In this document: piece after piece, positions 8,977 to 17,400 of the stretch
How the letters are laid out: each line of letters opens with the position of its first letter
Position numbering within the stretch: the stretch's first letter is position 1
Assembly (NCBI GenBank): GCA_903928915.1
Contig: CAIYSL010000068.1
Coordinates: 145,005 to 209,004 of the forward strand
Direction: 5' to 3'
Origin: an uncultured Syntrophobacterales bacterium
Lineage (GTDB): Bacteria; Desulfobacterota; Syntrophia; Syntrophales; UBA5619
DNA length: 64,000 bases
Program-made: the position numbers and the translations under genes
Notes under the pieces: model-generated
Databases searched by the model: none
What the model saw: the letters and a program-made list of their open reading frames with translations, nothing else
Told to the model about the DNA's origin: nothing

Positions 8977-9685
8977 GAAGCAGCGCGATGAACTTGTCTT
9001 GCAGTATGCGCCCCTTGTCAAGAGCGTGGTGGGAAGGGTTACGGCGAAGCTTCCCCTGAACGCCATGGATAAGGAGGAGATGGTCAATGTCGGCATAATC
9101 GGCCTGATGTCGGCCATCGACAAGTTCGACAAGCAGCGAAACGTCAAGTTCGAGACCTACGCCTGTTTTCGGATCCGCGGGGCGGTGCTGGATGAGTTGC
9201 GCGCCCGGGACTGGGTGCCCCGGTCGACGCGGGACAAGGACAGCAAACTGGAGAAGACCTTCTCGGCCTTGAAGAAGACGCTCGGCCGTCCACCCCGGGA
9301 GGAGGAGGCGGCGAAGTATCTGGGCATCTCCCTCGAGGAGTACTATAAACTGCTCGACAAGGCGCAGGGCATATCGCTCATCAGCAGCGAGGACCTCCCC
9401 CCGGACTACCTGGATAATTGCCGGCAGACTTCGGTACTGGAGCTGATGGAGCACGGCAATCCGCTCAATCTGCTCAGCTCCGAGGAGTTGAGGCGCCAGT
9501 TGAGACAAGGGATCGATGAACTGCCTCCGAAGGAGCGGCTGGTGTTGTCCCTGTACTACTATGACGAGCTGACGATGAAAGAGATCGGCGGGGTGATGGA
9601 ATTGACCGAATCCCGGGTGTGCCAGCTTCATTCCCAGGCGATCATCCGGCTACGGACACGCATCAAGCAGCGGGAAAACGGGTAG
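8969..9685 (+). CDS. fliA: flagellar sigma factor FliA (sigma-28)
   Basis: A 238-residue sigma factor starting at GTG within the end of flhG. Region 2 is visible as GLMSAIDKFD followed by FETYACFRIRGAVLDELRARDWVPRS, the pattern that separates FliA/WhiG from other sigma-70 relatives. Region 4 (LSLYYYDELTMKEIGGVMELTESRVCQLHS) is at the C-terminus. It should recognise the TAAA-N16-GCCGATAA promoters described at 13322, 20437, 51199, 52653, 56944 and 58297 and be held by FlgM (20499-20816). Confidence 0.97.
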   Translation: MDKKQRDELVLQYAPLVKSVVGRVTAKLPLNAMDKEEMVNVGIIGLMSAIDKFDKQRNVKFETYACFRIRGAVLDELRARDWVPRSTRDKDSKLEKTFSALKKTLGRPPREEEAAKYLGISLEEYYKLLDKAQGISLISSEDLPPDYLDNCRQTSVLELMEHGNPLNLLSSEELRRQLRQGIDELPPKERLVLSLYYYDELTMKEIGGVMELTESRVCQLHSQAIIRLRTRIKQRENG

Positions 9686-9704
9686 GGGGGGATAAGGAGA
9701 CAGG

Positions 9705-10904
9705 ATGAACGAAACGAACGGCGCAAAGAAGACAAAGGAAAAGGGCGCAATGAAATTTCTCGTGGTGGACGACATGATCAACATGCGCCGCACCATTCGC
9801 AACATGCTGCGACAGTTGGGATATGAACGGATCACCGAATGCGAGGACGGCGTCAGCGCCTGGAACAAGCTGTGCATCGATCGACCCGACATCGCCATCG
9901 TGGATTGGAACATGCCGAATATGAACGGGATCACGCTCCTGAAAAAGACGCGGCAGGAAGACCGTCTTGCCGACATCCCCTTCATCATGGTGACGGCAGA
10001 GGTGGCCGAGGAGACGATCGCCGAGGCGGCGGAGACGGACGTCGACGCCTACATCATCAAGCCCTTCGTTGCCAAGACCCTGGAGGAGAAGATCGACCTG
10101 GTCCTGGAACGGAGGTCGAATCCGTCCCCGCTCGACACCCATCTCCGGCTCGCTTCGATCTACGCCCACGCCGGCCAGTTCAACAAGGCCACGAGCGAAT
10201 TGAAGACCGCCCTGATCGTGCAACCCAACAGCCCCCGCGTGTATACCGCCTTCGGCGATCTGTATCAGCAGCGGGGCATGCTGGACGACGCCGAGAAGGC
10301 GTACAAGAAGGCCCTGATCATCGAGCCGAAATACATGAAAGCCCATGACAGCCTGGCGGCGGTCCTGATAAAGAAAGGGGACGAGAAGAAGATCATCGCC
10401 GCTCTGAAGGAGGCGGTTGCCGTCAGCCCCAAGAATGCGGCCCGTCAGGTCAGGCTCGGCAAGGCGCTCCTGGGGAGCGACATGGCGGGAGAGGCGCGGA
10501 AGGCGTTCAAATACGCGGTGAGCTCCGAGCCGCAGAATACCGCGGCGCAGCTGGAGATTGCGGAAATCTTCCTTGCCCAGAACATGGACCATGAGGCGGC
10601 CGAATTGTTCGCGGCGGTTTCCCAGGTCAACCCCGAGGATGTGCATGTCTACAACCGCCTCGGTATCGCCTACCGGAAGCAGGGGAAATTTCAGGAAGCG
10701 ATTGCCGAGTACACCAAGGCCCTGCGGGTCGACCCGCAGGATGAGCATCTCCACTACAACCTGGGGCGGGCGTATCTGGAGGCGGGGCGGGTCGCCGACG
10801 CGAAGGCCCAGTTCCGGAAGGCCCTGGAGCTGAACCCCGAGTTCCCGGAGGTGTTGGAGATCCTGCGGGAGATCGAAGCGAAGCAGGCCGGCGGAGCGGG
10901 TTGA
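9705..10904 (+). CDS. CheY-like receiver fused to tetratricopeptide repeats
   Basis: This 399-residue protein has an N-terminal receiver domain with an intact phosphorylation site: Asp22 and Asp23 (VVDD), Asp67 (VDWNMPN), Thr97 (VTAE) and Lys119 (IIKPF). From about residue 140 to 390 it consists of TPR units (for example the AYKKALIIEPKYMKAHDSLA and AEYTKALRVDPQDEHLHYNL repeats). There is no output DNA-binding or enzymatic domain, so phosphorylation probably changes protein-protein contacts. It starts after an AAGGAG site, 20 bases from fliA, and lies upstream of two kinase-like genes that may act on it. Its target is unknown; the flagellar switch or export apparatus are options. Confidence 0.85.
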   Translation: MNETNGAKKTKEKGAMKFLVVDDMINMRRTIRNMLRQLGYERITECEDGVSAWNKLCIDRPDIAIVDWNMPNMNGITLLKKTRQEDRLADIPFIMVTAEVAEETIAEAAETDVDAYIIKPFVAKTLEEKIDLVLERRSNPSPLDTHLRLASIYAHAGQFNKATSELKTALIVQPNSPRVYTAFGDLYQQRGMLDDAEKAYKKALIIEPKYMKAHDSLAAVLIKKGDEKKIIAALKEAVAVSPKNAARQVRLGKALLGSDMAGEARKAFKYAVSSEPQNTAAQLEIAEIFLAQNMDHEAAELFAAVSQVNPEDVHVYNRLGIAYRKQGKFQEAIAEYTKALRVDPQDEHLHYNLGRAYLEAGRVADAKAQFRKALELNPEFPEVLEILREIEAKQAGGAG

Positions 10905-10936
10905 TGAGATGGTGACCTCCGTGGTGAATCAAGGCG

Positions 10937-11512
10937 ATGGCCAGAAAAGCTAAACTCGACATCCTCGAGATCCATGCCGAGGAGCGGCCGGCGGACCCGG
11001 AGCCGGTCCCGCCCCCGGAGAGCGAGCCGGAGAGTCCGCAGCCGCCGCCGAGGTCCCGACTGCATAAGAAGCTGGTGGTGCTATCTGCGCTCGCGATCAT
11101 CGGGTGCTCGATCCTGGGCGGCGGCGCGTATTTCTGGCTGCGAACGGGGAATCAGGCCGCCGTGGTGCCGGCGGAGAAGCGGAGTTCCCCGGCAGTCCTT
11201 GCCGCGGTGCGGCAACATGTGGTAACCTTCGACGATTTTGTCATCGATTACCGGGACCGGGGGGATACGGTCCGGATTGCGGTTTTTGCTCTTGCCGTGG
11301 AACTGAGCGAATCGGTAACGACGCAGGCCGTCGAGAATCTGCCGGGACTGCGGGGCGAAATCTATGCCCTGTCGAAGAAAAGGTCCGTCGACTCGCTGCG
11401 CTCTTCCGCCGAGCGGGGGGCGTTGAAGAATGAAATCGCGGCGGAGCTGGAAAAACGGTTAGGAGCGGGGAGCGTGAAGGCGGTATTATTTACCACGTTT
11501 TACATCCTATGA
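10937..11512 (+). CDS. fliL: FliL-like flagellar basal-body-associated membrane protein
   Basis: A 191-residue protein with a charged, Pro/Glu-rich cytoplasmic N-terminus, one membrane helix (about residues 41-63, VVLSALAIIGCSILGGGAYFW) and a periplasmic domain. The domain ends in the FliL-like pattern of helix plus beta strand (LKNEIAAELEKRL then VKAVLFTTFYIL). FliL proteins associate with the stator and support torque under load. Similarity is recognised from pattern rather than high identity, so a diverged paralogue is possible. It overlaps the next gene by four bases. Confidence 0.72.
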   Translation: MARKAKLDILEIHAEERPADPEPVPPPESEPESPQPPPRSRLHKKLVVLSALAIIGCSILGGGAYFWLRTGNQAAVVPAEKRSSPAVLAAVRQHVVTFDDFVIDYRDRGDTVRIAVFALAVELSESVTTQAVENLPGLRGEIYALSKKRSVDSLRSSAERGALKNEIAAELEKRLGAGSVKAVLFTTFYIL

Positions 11513-12384
11513 GCGCGGGGAAAGCACCGGCCGCCGCTCCGGCAAGGCTCGCCCGGAAGGGCAGCATGCGGGGGCGCGCGCTGGGAAACCGACGGGGAGC
11601 ATGTCCGAACGGCGTCGCCGGCGAGCCGGAGCAGATCGCCTCCCTCCAGAGGCTGCTGGAACGGAAGACCACGCTCGTCCGGATGATGGTCCATGATATG
11701 AAGGGACCCCTCAGCAGCATCATGGCAAACCTCGATCTGCTCGAGAAGAGCCGTCTGCGGGCCCAGGAGCGCGAGTGCGTGGAAACGGCCCTGATGGGAT
11801 GCCAGGACCTCTTCCATATGGTTCAGAACCTCCTCGAAATCGGTAAGATGGAGCAGGGGCAGGTGGAGCTTAACCTGAGTATCGTGGATCCCGAACAGCT
11901 CTTCCGGGAGGTCGTAAAGAAGATGGCGCGCCTGTCCGAGCAAAAGGGGATCCGGCTTAGAATCGAGTGCCGCAGCGACGTGCGCTCGCTGCCGGTGGAT
12001 GCACACCTGCTGGAACGGATCATCCACAACCTGGTCCTCAACGCCCTGGCTTATTCAAAACCGGAGGGAGAAGTGGTCCTCTCCACGCTGGACGGGGCAG
12101 GGGAGGGGAAGATCAGGCTGGCCGTGTCCGACACGGGGATCGGTATTCCTCCCGAGTACCAGGAGGCGATTTTCGACCTGTACGCCCAGGGGGAATCCTG
12201 GCAGGGGATGAAGAACCGGGGGATTCGAGCGCCGGGGAGCGTCGGCCTCGGCCTCGCATTCTGTCGGCTGGCGACGGAACAGCACGGGGGAAAGATTTGG
12301 GTGCAGAGCACGCCGGGCAAGGGGAGCACCTTTTTCGTGGAATTGCCGACCGATCTGACGCCCTACGGCAGCGGTCTGATGTGA
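11509..12384 (+). CDS. cytoplasmic sensor histidine kinase
   Basis: A 291-residue kinase with no membrane segment and no sensor domain beyond about 50 basic N-terminal residues. The H box is MVHDMKGPLSS with His62 as the phosphoacceptor. The ATP-binding core has an N box (IIHNLVLNALAYS), a G1 box (DTGIGIP) and a G2 box (GLGLAFC), all intact. The ATGA overlap with the FliL-like gene places it in the flagellar operon. It is a candidate kinase for the CheY-TPR protein upstream or for an off-window sigma-54 activator such as FlrC. Confidence 0.88.
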   Translation: MSAGKAPAAAPARLARKGSMRGRALGNRRGACPNGVAGEPEQIASLQRLLERKTTLVRMMVHDMKGPLSSIMANLDLLEKSRLRAQERECVETALMGCQDLFHMVQNLLEIGKMEQGQVELNLSIVDPEQLFREVVKKMARLSEQKGIRLRIECRSDVRSLPVDAHLLERIIHNLVLNALAYSKPEGEVVLSTLDGAGEGKIRLAVSDTGIGIPPEYQEAIFDLYAQGESWQGMKNRGIRAPGSVGLGLAFCRLATEQHGGKIWVQSTPGKGSTFFVELPTDLTPYGSGLM

Positions 12385-12424
12385 AGCGGGCGGGGCATAC
12401 GGGCCGGAACGCACAGGGGGATGC

Positions 12425-13231
12425 ATGAAACCGAGAGCAGCGGAACAGCGCGAGAAGCTTCTCAGAAAAATCGCGACAGGGTTCGATGCAACGTTGATCA
12501 CGGAACTTTTCCCGGGGATCATCCATAACCTCGCCAATCCGCTCAACGGAATCATGGGGCGTGCAACGCTGATGCAACGCCGGACGGCTGACCATGTGAA
12601 GAAGATGCAGGAATTCTACCCCGAGCTGTCCACCGACATGGCGGCGGGTTTGAAGAAGATCGTTCAGGACGCCGATTCCATCGTCCGGGAGGCGGATCGG
12701 TTCTTTTCCCTGTTTCGGGATCTCACCGAGAAATTTTCCGCCATCGCCCCGCGGGAGGAGGAGAGGATAAACCTTTCCCAACTGATCGCGGGAGAGATGC
12801 GCTTCGCCGATTTCTACCTCGATTTCAAACACGAGGTTGACAAGACGATCGACCTTGAGGAGCAATTACCAGAGATAACGGGGGTGTATGCCATCTACTC
12901 GCTGTGCCTCTCGGGCCTCCTGCGCAGGGCGATGCGGGTCATGCGGGCGTCACCGACGAGGTCCTTTTCGATCGCCACGCGACACGATGAGCGCCATGTC
13001 ATCGTCGAGATCGGGGATACGGGTGAATCCGCCGTCGACGCGGGCCAGGGGAGGGAGGGCGTTCTGCCGCCGAATGACACTGCCGGCGGGGATGACGCCG
13101 ACCAGGAGCTGCACGATATCATCGCCCTGCTGGAGGAGTGCGGGGGGAGGGTGCGCCGCACGCGCGAGGGGGATTGGAACAGGATGACGGTGCAGATTCC
13201 CCGCGCGGCCAAGCGGGCGAGCGAACAATAG
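12425..13231 (+). CDS. degenerate histidine-kinase-like protein
   Basis: A 268-residue protein with a recognisable dimerisation/H-box helix (GIIHNLANPLNGIMGRATLM, His34) but no clear N box and only a remnant of the G1 box (VEIGDTGES near residue 200). ATP binding therefore looks weak or lost. It could be a phosphotransfer protein, a phosphatase or a partner that heterodimerises with the kinase at 11509, 40 bases upstream. It ends the first operon; the next gene has its own sigma-28-like promoter. Confidence 0.65.
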   Translation: MKPRAAEQREKLLRKIATGFDATLITELFPGIIHNLANPLNGIMGRATLMQRRTADHVKKMQEFYPELSTDMAAGLKKIVQDADSIVREADRFFSLFRDLTEKFSAIAPREEERINLSQLIAGEMRFADFYLDFKHEVDKTIDLEEQLPEITGVYAIYSLCLSGLLRRAMRVMRASPTRSFSIATRHDERHVIVEIGDTGESAVDAGQGREGVLPPNDTAGGDDADQELHDIIALLEECGGRVRRTREGDWNRMTVQIPRAAKRASEQ

Positions 13232-13321
13232 TCGCACCCGCGGATGATTGCCGGGCTCCCGTCCGGAGAGCGGGAGCGGCGATTTCGGACCGGGAGATGG
13301 GGTTGCGGTCCCGGCGGCGAA

Positions 13322-13349
13322 TAAAGATTCTTCCCCGGGATGACGATAT
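13322..13349 (+). promoter_or_regulatory. sigma-28-type promoter upstream of the fliK-like operon
   Basis: TAAA at 13322-13325 is followed by a 16-base spacer and GACGATAT at 13342-13349, one of the set of TAAA-N16-GCCGATAA-like sites in this window. It lies 66 bases before the ATG at 13416 in the 184-base gap after the kinase pair. The -10 has two mismatches to the best copy upstream of fliC. Confidence 0.6.
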
Positions 13350-13415
13350 CTGTATCGGTGGGGTCTGTGCGATTCTCCACAGGAAAGGCAATCCTGCCGG
13401 AAAGGGGGACGAACC

Positions 13416-13733
13416 ATGTTGCGCAGCGTGGATGTCCAACAGCTCTTTCTGCAATCGACCGCCGTCGAAAAGGTTCAGCAGCTCCAGCACCAGCATCCGG
13501 AGATGCAACAGAAGTACCTCGCCATGCAGCTGACCGAGGAGCGAAGACTGTCGCAGGAGCAGGTCGCCCATGCCGAAGAGACCGAACGGGTGATGCTGAG
13601 GGACAGGGAAGAACGACGCCGGCGGAGACAGGCGGAGGCGGAGCAGCACCCTCCGCAAGAGTCGGGCAGCAGGGAAGAGGCCGCCGGCGCGGACCCGGAC
13701 GAGCAGGGCGAGCACATCGACATTCGGGTATGA
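13416..13733 (+). CDS. small coiled-coil hypothetical protein of the flagellar cluster
   Basis: A 105-residue hydrophilic protein, rich in Gln, Glu and Arg, predicted to form a long alpha-helical coiled coil from about residue 15 to 75 and ending in a disordered acidic tail. The last residues GEHIDIRV resemble the end of the 82-residue protein at 61319 (GMIVDVWA). No enzyme motif is seen. An A/G-rich site (AAAGGGGGA) precedes the ATG. Its place under a sigma-28-like site and before a FliK-like gene points to a late flagellar role, which remains unknown. Confidence 0.7.
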   Translation: MLRSVDVQQLFLQSTAVEKVQQLQHQHPEMQQKYLAMQLTEERRLSQEQVAHAEETERVMLRDREERRRRRQAEAEQHPPQESGSREEAAGADPDEQGEHIDIRV

Positions 13734-13737
13734 AGGA

Positions 13738-14205
13738 ATGACCCCCCAAACGCTATTCTACATACAGCTCGGCATCGATGCCCTGATGTGCTGCCTGATC
13801 CTGTATTTTCTGTGGCGCGTCGGAAAAATGACCGCCGTCCAAGGGCCCCGACACGAAGCGGACCGGCGGGAATTGCAGCGTCTGATCGCGGAATCGCAAC
13901 AGTCCGCCCAGCAATTCCTCGACGCCCTGGCGGAAGGCCGTAAATCACTGAAAGAACTTACCTATACCCTTGAAGAGCGGGAGGCCCGTCTCCAGAGCGC
14001 GGCGCTGCGCGCGGAAGCTCTCACGCAGCGCCTCGAACCGAAACCGGACGGGGGCAAACCTGTCCCCTTCGTCGATCGGGAGCAGGTGCTACGGATGGCG
14101 GGCGAAGGCGCCCCGCTGCAGGAGATCGGCCGGGAGACCGGGCTGACAGAGGGGGAGGTGCAATTGATCATCGATTTGGCCCGTTCGCGGGATAAGAACC
14201 GTTGA
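13738..14205 (+). CDS. DUF2802-like membrane-anchored protein
   Basis: A 155-residue protein with one N-terminal membrane helix (about residues 6-27), a coiled-coil segment (about 38-90), and a C-terminal helix-turn-helix-like motif (REQVLRMAGEGAPLQEIGRETGLTEGEVQLIIDLAR). This arrangement matches the DUF2802 family found in flagellar operons, which resembles SwrB of Bacillus in layout. The gene starts five bases after the previous stop and overlaps the fliK-like gene by four bases. Family assignment is from pattern only. Confidence 0.72.
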   Translation: MTPQTLFYIQLGIDALMCCLILYFLWRVGKMTAVQGPRHEADRRELQRLIAESQQSAQQFLDALAEGRKSLKELTYTLEEREARLQSAALRAEALTQRLEPKPDGGKPVPFVDREQVLRMAGEGAPLQEIGRETGLTEGEVQLIIDLARSRDKNR

Positions 14206-15362
14206 TATCCTCGCCCCTTTCCGCTCCCGGTCCGCTCGCGAAATCCCAAGCCCCCTCGCTGGTCTGCGGCGAGACGGCGGGACCGTCCCTGCTGAGCCTC
14301 GGGGAAGAGCTGGACGTGGCCGTTGTCCAACGGAATTCCGCCGATCAATACGTGGTGGCGTGCAAGGGCCGGATGATCCTGGCCGATTCGGCCACCCCGC
14401 TGAAGCCCGGCGATACGCTGCGGGTGCGCGTCGACCAGAACCACCCCCAGCTTGTGCTCAGGGTTGTGAGCGACGATGCCGTCAGCAGGGAAATCCTGAC
14501 GGAGAACCTCCGGCTGTTCCGTGCCAACCAGGCGGAGCTCCCCGACAATCTCGCGAGAACCGAAACCCTCCTCCTGCAGGCCCTGGGACACCCGCGGCTT
14601 CCCCCGCCCCTGCGGCAGCATATCCGGGCCGTCCTGCGGCTGCTCCAGGCGCTCCGGTATTCCGGAGGGGCCGCACAGGATGGAAGCTACCTGCGCGGTT
14701 ATCCCGCCGACCTGGGCCTGCTGATGGAAAGCGGCCTGAAAAAGAGCCTGCCGGCAAAAGGGGAGCGGGCCGCAGGGGACGGCCGTGTCCCGGGGGGGGT
14801 GAAGGAGCTGCTGCTGGGCCTGCCCGGGAGGATGGCCGGGGCGCTGGGGGATGCCTCTCTGCCGGAGGAACTCCGGCATACCCTGCAGGAGACGCTCTCC
14901 ACCGCCGAGAAGACCGCAAAGGCGATCGAAACGCAGCAGGCGGTGAATGTGATGCTGCAGGAGGCGGAACGCGCGTTTATGCTGCAGATCCCCTTGCTGT
15001 TTCCGAACGGTATGAAGCCGGTCGATATCCTCATCCGGGAGGAGCAACGGGCCGACTCGTCGTCGAATGGCCGCCGCTCCTTCAGCGTCGAGCTGTTCTT
15101 CGAACTGGATGCCCTGGGGCCCGTCCTCGTTGAGCTGCACCTGAACGACAGGGCCGTGCGGTGTGTGTCTACGTGCCAGGAGACCGCGGCGCGCGAGTTT
15201 GTCTCGTCACACCTGGCGGAGCTGCGGGAACAGCTGTCCGCGGCGGGATACCGGGTTGAACGGCTGGCGTGCCACCTGGCAGAGGACCTGCGGACCCAAC
15301 GGGCCGCGCGGAAGAATAATTCTCTTTTATATTCAGCAGAGTGCATAAATATTTTCGCCTGA
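14202..15362 (+). CDS. fliK: FliK-like flagellar hook-length control protein
   Basis: A 386-residue protein whose last 110 residues fit the FliK C-terminal domain (FSVELFFELDALGPVLVELHLND then LREQLSAAGYRVERLACHL). The N-terminal part is Leu/Ala/Gln-rich and variable, as in FliK. A TTG start at 14202 overlaps the preceding stop. FliK acts as a secreted ruler that triggers FlhB switching when the hook reaches its length. The next gene encodes an FlhB C-terminal paralogue, which supports this role. No other fliK is seen in the window. Confidence 0.75.
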   Translation: MISSPLSAPGPLAKSQAPSLVCGETAGPSLLSLGEELDVAVVQRNSADQYVVACKGRMILADSATPLKPGDTLRVRVDQNHPQLVLRVVSDDAVSREILTENLRLFRANQAELPDNLARTETLLLQALGHPRLPPPLRQHIRAVLRLLQALRYSGGAAQDGSYLRGYPADLGLLMESGLKKSLPAKGERAAGDGRVPGGVKELLLGLPGRMAGALGDASLPEELRHTLQETLSTAEKTAKAIETQQAVNVMLQEAERAFMLQIPLLFPNGMKPVDILIREEQRADSSSNGRRSFSVELFFELDALGPVLVELHLNDRAVRCVSTCQETAAREFVSSHLAELREQLSAAGYRVERLACHLAEDLRTQRAARKNNSLLYSAECINIFA

Positions 15363-15408
15363 GGCCGGGTATGGGCCGCCTCCGGTGCCGACCCCGGGAG
15401 AGGGTGCG

Positions 15409-15700
15409 ATGAACAGGGACGCAGGGCAAAGACTGGCGGCCGTGCTGAAGTACGACGCCAAGAAAGACCGGGCGCCGCAGCTGGCTGCCAAGGGGGCGGG
15501 GGACGATTGCGGAAAAGATCATCGAGCTCGCCCTGCGGCACGGGATCCCCATCAGAAAAGATCCGGCCCTGGTACAGGTGTTGAGCCGGCTGGAAATCGA
15601 CGAGACGATTCCCCAGGAACTGTACCAGGCCGTCGCCGAAGTCCTTGCCTTCGTGTACCGGATGAACGAACAGCGGCGGCAGGCATCTTCTTCCAGGTAA
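15409..15700 (+). pseudogene. FlhB C-terminal-like protein (FhlB/FlhX type), disrupted by a +1 frameshift
   Basis: From ATG 15409 the frame gives MNRDAGQRLAAVLKYDAKKD and then, from about 15503, continues only in the next frame (TIAEKIIELALRHGIPIRKD to VAEVLAFVYRMNEQ, stop at 15698-15700). Removing one G from one of the two G5 runs at 15492-15502 restores a 96-residue protein. It is clearly related to the last 70 residues of FlhB here (compare VAEVLAYVYRLK). Such stand-alone FlhB C-terminal proteins can replace the cleaved FlhB domain in Helicobacter (FlhX). The break may be real, a sequencing error in a homopolymer, or a slippage site. Confidence 0.8.
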
Positions 15701-15816
15701 GGAAATTTTTTCCTTCCGTTTTGCTCCCCCTGCCGCGTCTCCTCCGCGTGCTTCGTTAGATTGTAACCATACGATATTGATGTATAAATTTATTTCTCCC
15801 CGGACTTGCGGGGCAG

Positions 15817-15832
15817 TGGCACAGCCATTGCT
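15817..15832 (+). promoter_or_regulatory. sigma-54 promoter for the flgF rod/ring operon
   Basis: TGGCAC at 15817-15822, a 5-base spacer, and TTGCT from 15828 match the -24/-12 consensus of RpoN promoters. Initiation would be near 15843, 20 bases before the flgF ATG. The preceding 100 bases are AT-rich for this genome. No activator gene was recognised in the window. Confidence 0.85.
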
Positions 15833-15862
15833 TACTAGGGGGTAAACGGAAGGGAGTGCGCT

Positions 15863-16582
15863 ATGGAAAACATCATGCAGGCGGTTGTCGAACAGTGGCA
15901 CCAACGGCTCGATCAGCTGGACAACACGACGCATAATCTGGCGAACTCAGGCTCGGCAGGGTACAAATCCTTCCGGCTCCATTTCAACAAGTCCCTCGAG
16001 GCTGCTGCGGCGTCCGGTCAGCAGGGTACCGCGGGTCCCCTCGTTGCTACTGATTTCGACCGGGGACCGTTGCAGACCACGGGCAACCCCCTGGATGCGG
16101 CCATCGAAGGGGAGGGATTCTTTGCCGTTCAGACGGCCTCCGGGGTGGCCTACACGCGCCGGGGCAGTTTCAACGTGAGCAGAAACGGGGAGCTGGTCAC
16201 CGACACCGGGGAGAACATCCTCAACAGGGCGGGCGGGAAGATCAGCGTCTCCGGCGGCAGGGCCGAGATTACCGGCGAAGGGGACATCCTGGTGGACGGC
16301 CGGAAGGTCGATACGCTGAAGGTGGTCACCTTCAAGGATAGGACCAAGCTGGTGCGCCTGCCGGGGTGCCTGTTCCAGGACCCGGGCACGGCGGGCCCGG
16401 CGGAGGAGAAAAAACCGGAGATTCATGCCGAGCATCTGGAGGGATCGAACGTCAACGTAGTCATCGAAATGACGCAGTTGATCAATATGCAGCGCATGGT
16501 CGAGTTCTACCAGAAGAACATGCAGGCGATCAGCGAGCTGGACAAAGTGTCGAACAATCGCGTCGGCAGGCTGTACAGTTAG
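15863..16582 (+). CDS. flgF: flagellar basal-body rod protein FlgF
   Basis: A 239-residue rod-type protein. The N-terminal rod motif is present but diverged (LDQLDNTTHNLANSGSAGYKS), and the C-terminal helix carries the family pattern (EGSNVNVVIEMTQLINMQRMVEFYQKNMQAISELD). It lies directly before flgG, which has a canonical N-terminus, so this gene is FlgF rather than FlgG. It forms part of the proximal rod. The strong sigma-54 site upstream makes it the first gene of flgF-flgG-flgA-flgH-flgI-flgJ. Confidence 0.92.
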   Translation: MENIMQAVVEQWHQRLDQLDNTTHNLANSGSAGYKSFRLHFNKSLEAAAASGQQGTAGPLVATDFDRGPLQTTGNPLDAAIEGEGFFAVQTASGVAYTRRGSFNVSRNGELVTDTGENILNRAGGKISVSGGRAEITGEGDILVDGRKVDTLKVVTFKDRTKLVRLPGCLFQDPGTAGPAEEKKPEIHAEHLEGSNVNVVIEMTQLINMQRMVEFYQKNMQAISELDKVSNNRVGRLYS

Positions 16583-16615
16583 CGGTTATTCAGGAATCAG
16601 GAAGGAGATTCGCAT

Positions 16616-17398
16616 ATGATAAGAGCGTTATGGACCGCGGCCACCGGGATGGCAACGCAGCAGATGAACCTGGACGTGATATCCAACAACCTCGCCAACA
16701 TAAACACCACCGGGTTCAAGAAGGCCCGGGCGGAATTCCAGGACCTCCTGTATCAGGAAACCAAGAAGGCGGGCAGTGAGACCGCATCGGGAAGCCAGAT
16801 CCCCGTAGGCGTCGAGGTGGGCATGGGGGCCAAGATCACGGCCACGAAAAAGATGTTCAGCCAGGGGGATTTCAAGACCACCGACAGCCCCTACGACATC
16901 GTCGTCGAGGGGGACGGTTTCTTTCAGCTCGATAATAACGGTACGAACGCCTACAGCCGCTCGGGCAGCTTTACCACGAATCGGGAAGGCTACCTGTGCA
17001 ATCCCGAAGGGTTGAAGCTTGTTCCGAACGTCACGATACCGATCGAGACGTCCAATTTCCAGGTCCTGCCCGACGGATCATGGCAGGCGCGGGACAAGAA
17101 TTCCGCGGTCCTGGCGAGCGGCCGGATAGAGCTGGCACGGTTCGTGAATCCCGCAGGGCTCAAGAGTCTCGGGCGAAACCTGTACGGGGTGAGCGACAGT
17201 TCCGGAACGGCGGTGACGGGAAACCCCGGCGACACCGGATACGGCACCCTGACGCAGAACGCCGTCGAGATGTCCAATGTGAACGTCGTCGATGAGATGG
17301 TCCAGATGATCATGGGACAGCGGGCTTACGAAATCAACACCAAGGCCATCCAGACCGCTGATTCGATCCTGTCGCTTGTCGCGAACTTGAAGAGGTAG
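16616..17398 (+). CDS. flgG: flagellar distal rod protein FlgG
   Basis: A 260-residue protein, the normal FlgG length. The N-terminus has the canonical rod motif (MIRALWTAATGMATQQMNLDVISNNLANINTTGFK within the first 36 residues) and the C-terminus ends with NVNVVDEMVQMIMGQRAYEINTKAIQTADSIL. FlgG builds the distal rod that passes through the P and L rings. The start is preceded by GGAAGGAGA. flgA follows after two bases. Confidence 0.97.
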   Translation: MIRALWTAATGMATQQMNLDVISNNLANINTTGFKKARAEFQDLLYQETKKAGSETASGSQIPVGVEVGMGAKITATKKMFSQGDFKTTDSPYDIVVEGDGFFQLDNNGTNAYSRSGSFTTNREGYLCNPEGLKLVPNVTIPIETSNFQVLPDGSWQARDKNSAVLASGRIELARFVNPAGLKSLGRNLYGVSDSSGTAVTGNPGDTGYGTLTQNAVEMSNVNVVDEMVQMIMGQRAYEINTKAIQTADSILSLVANLKR

Positions 17399-17400
17399 CC

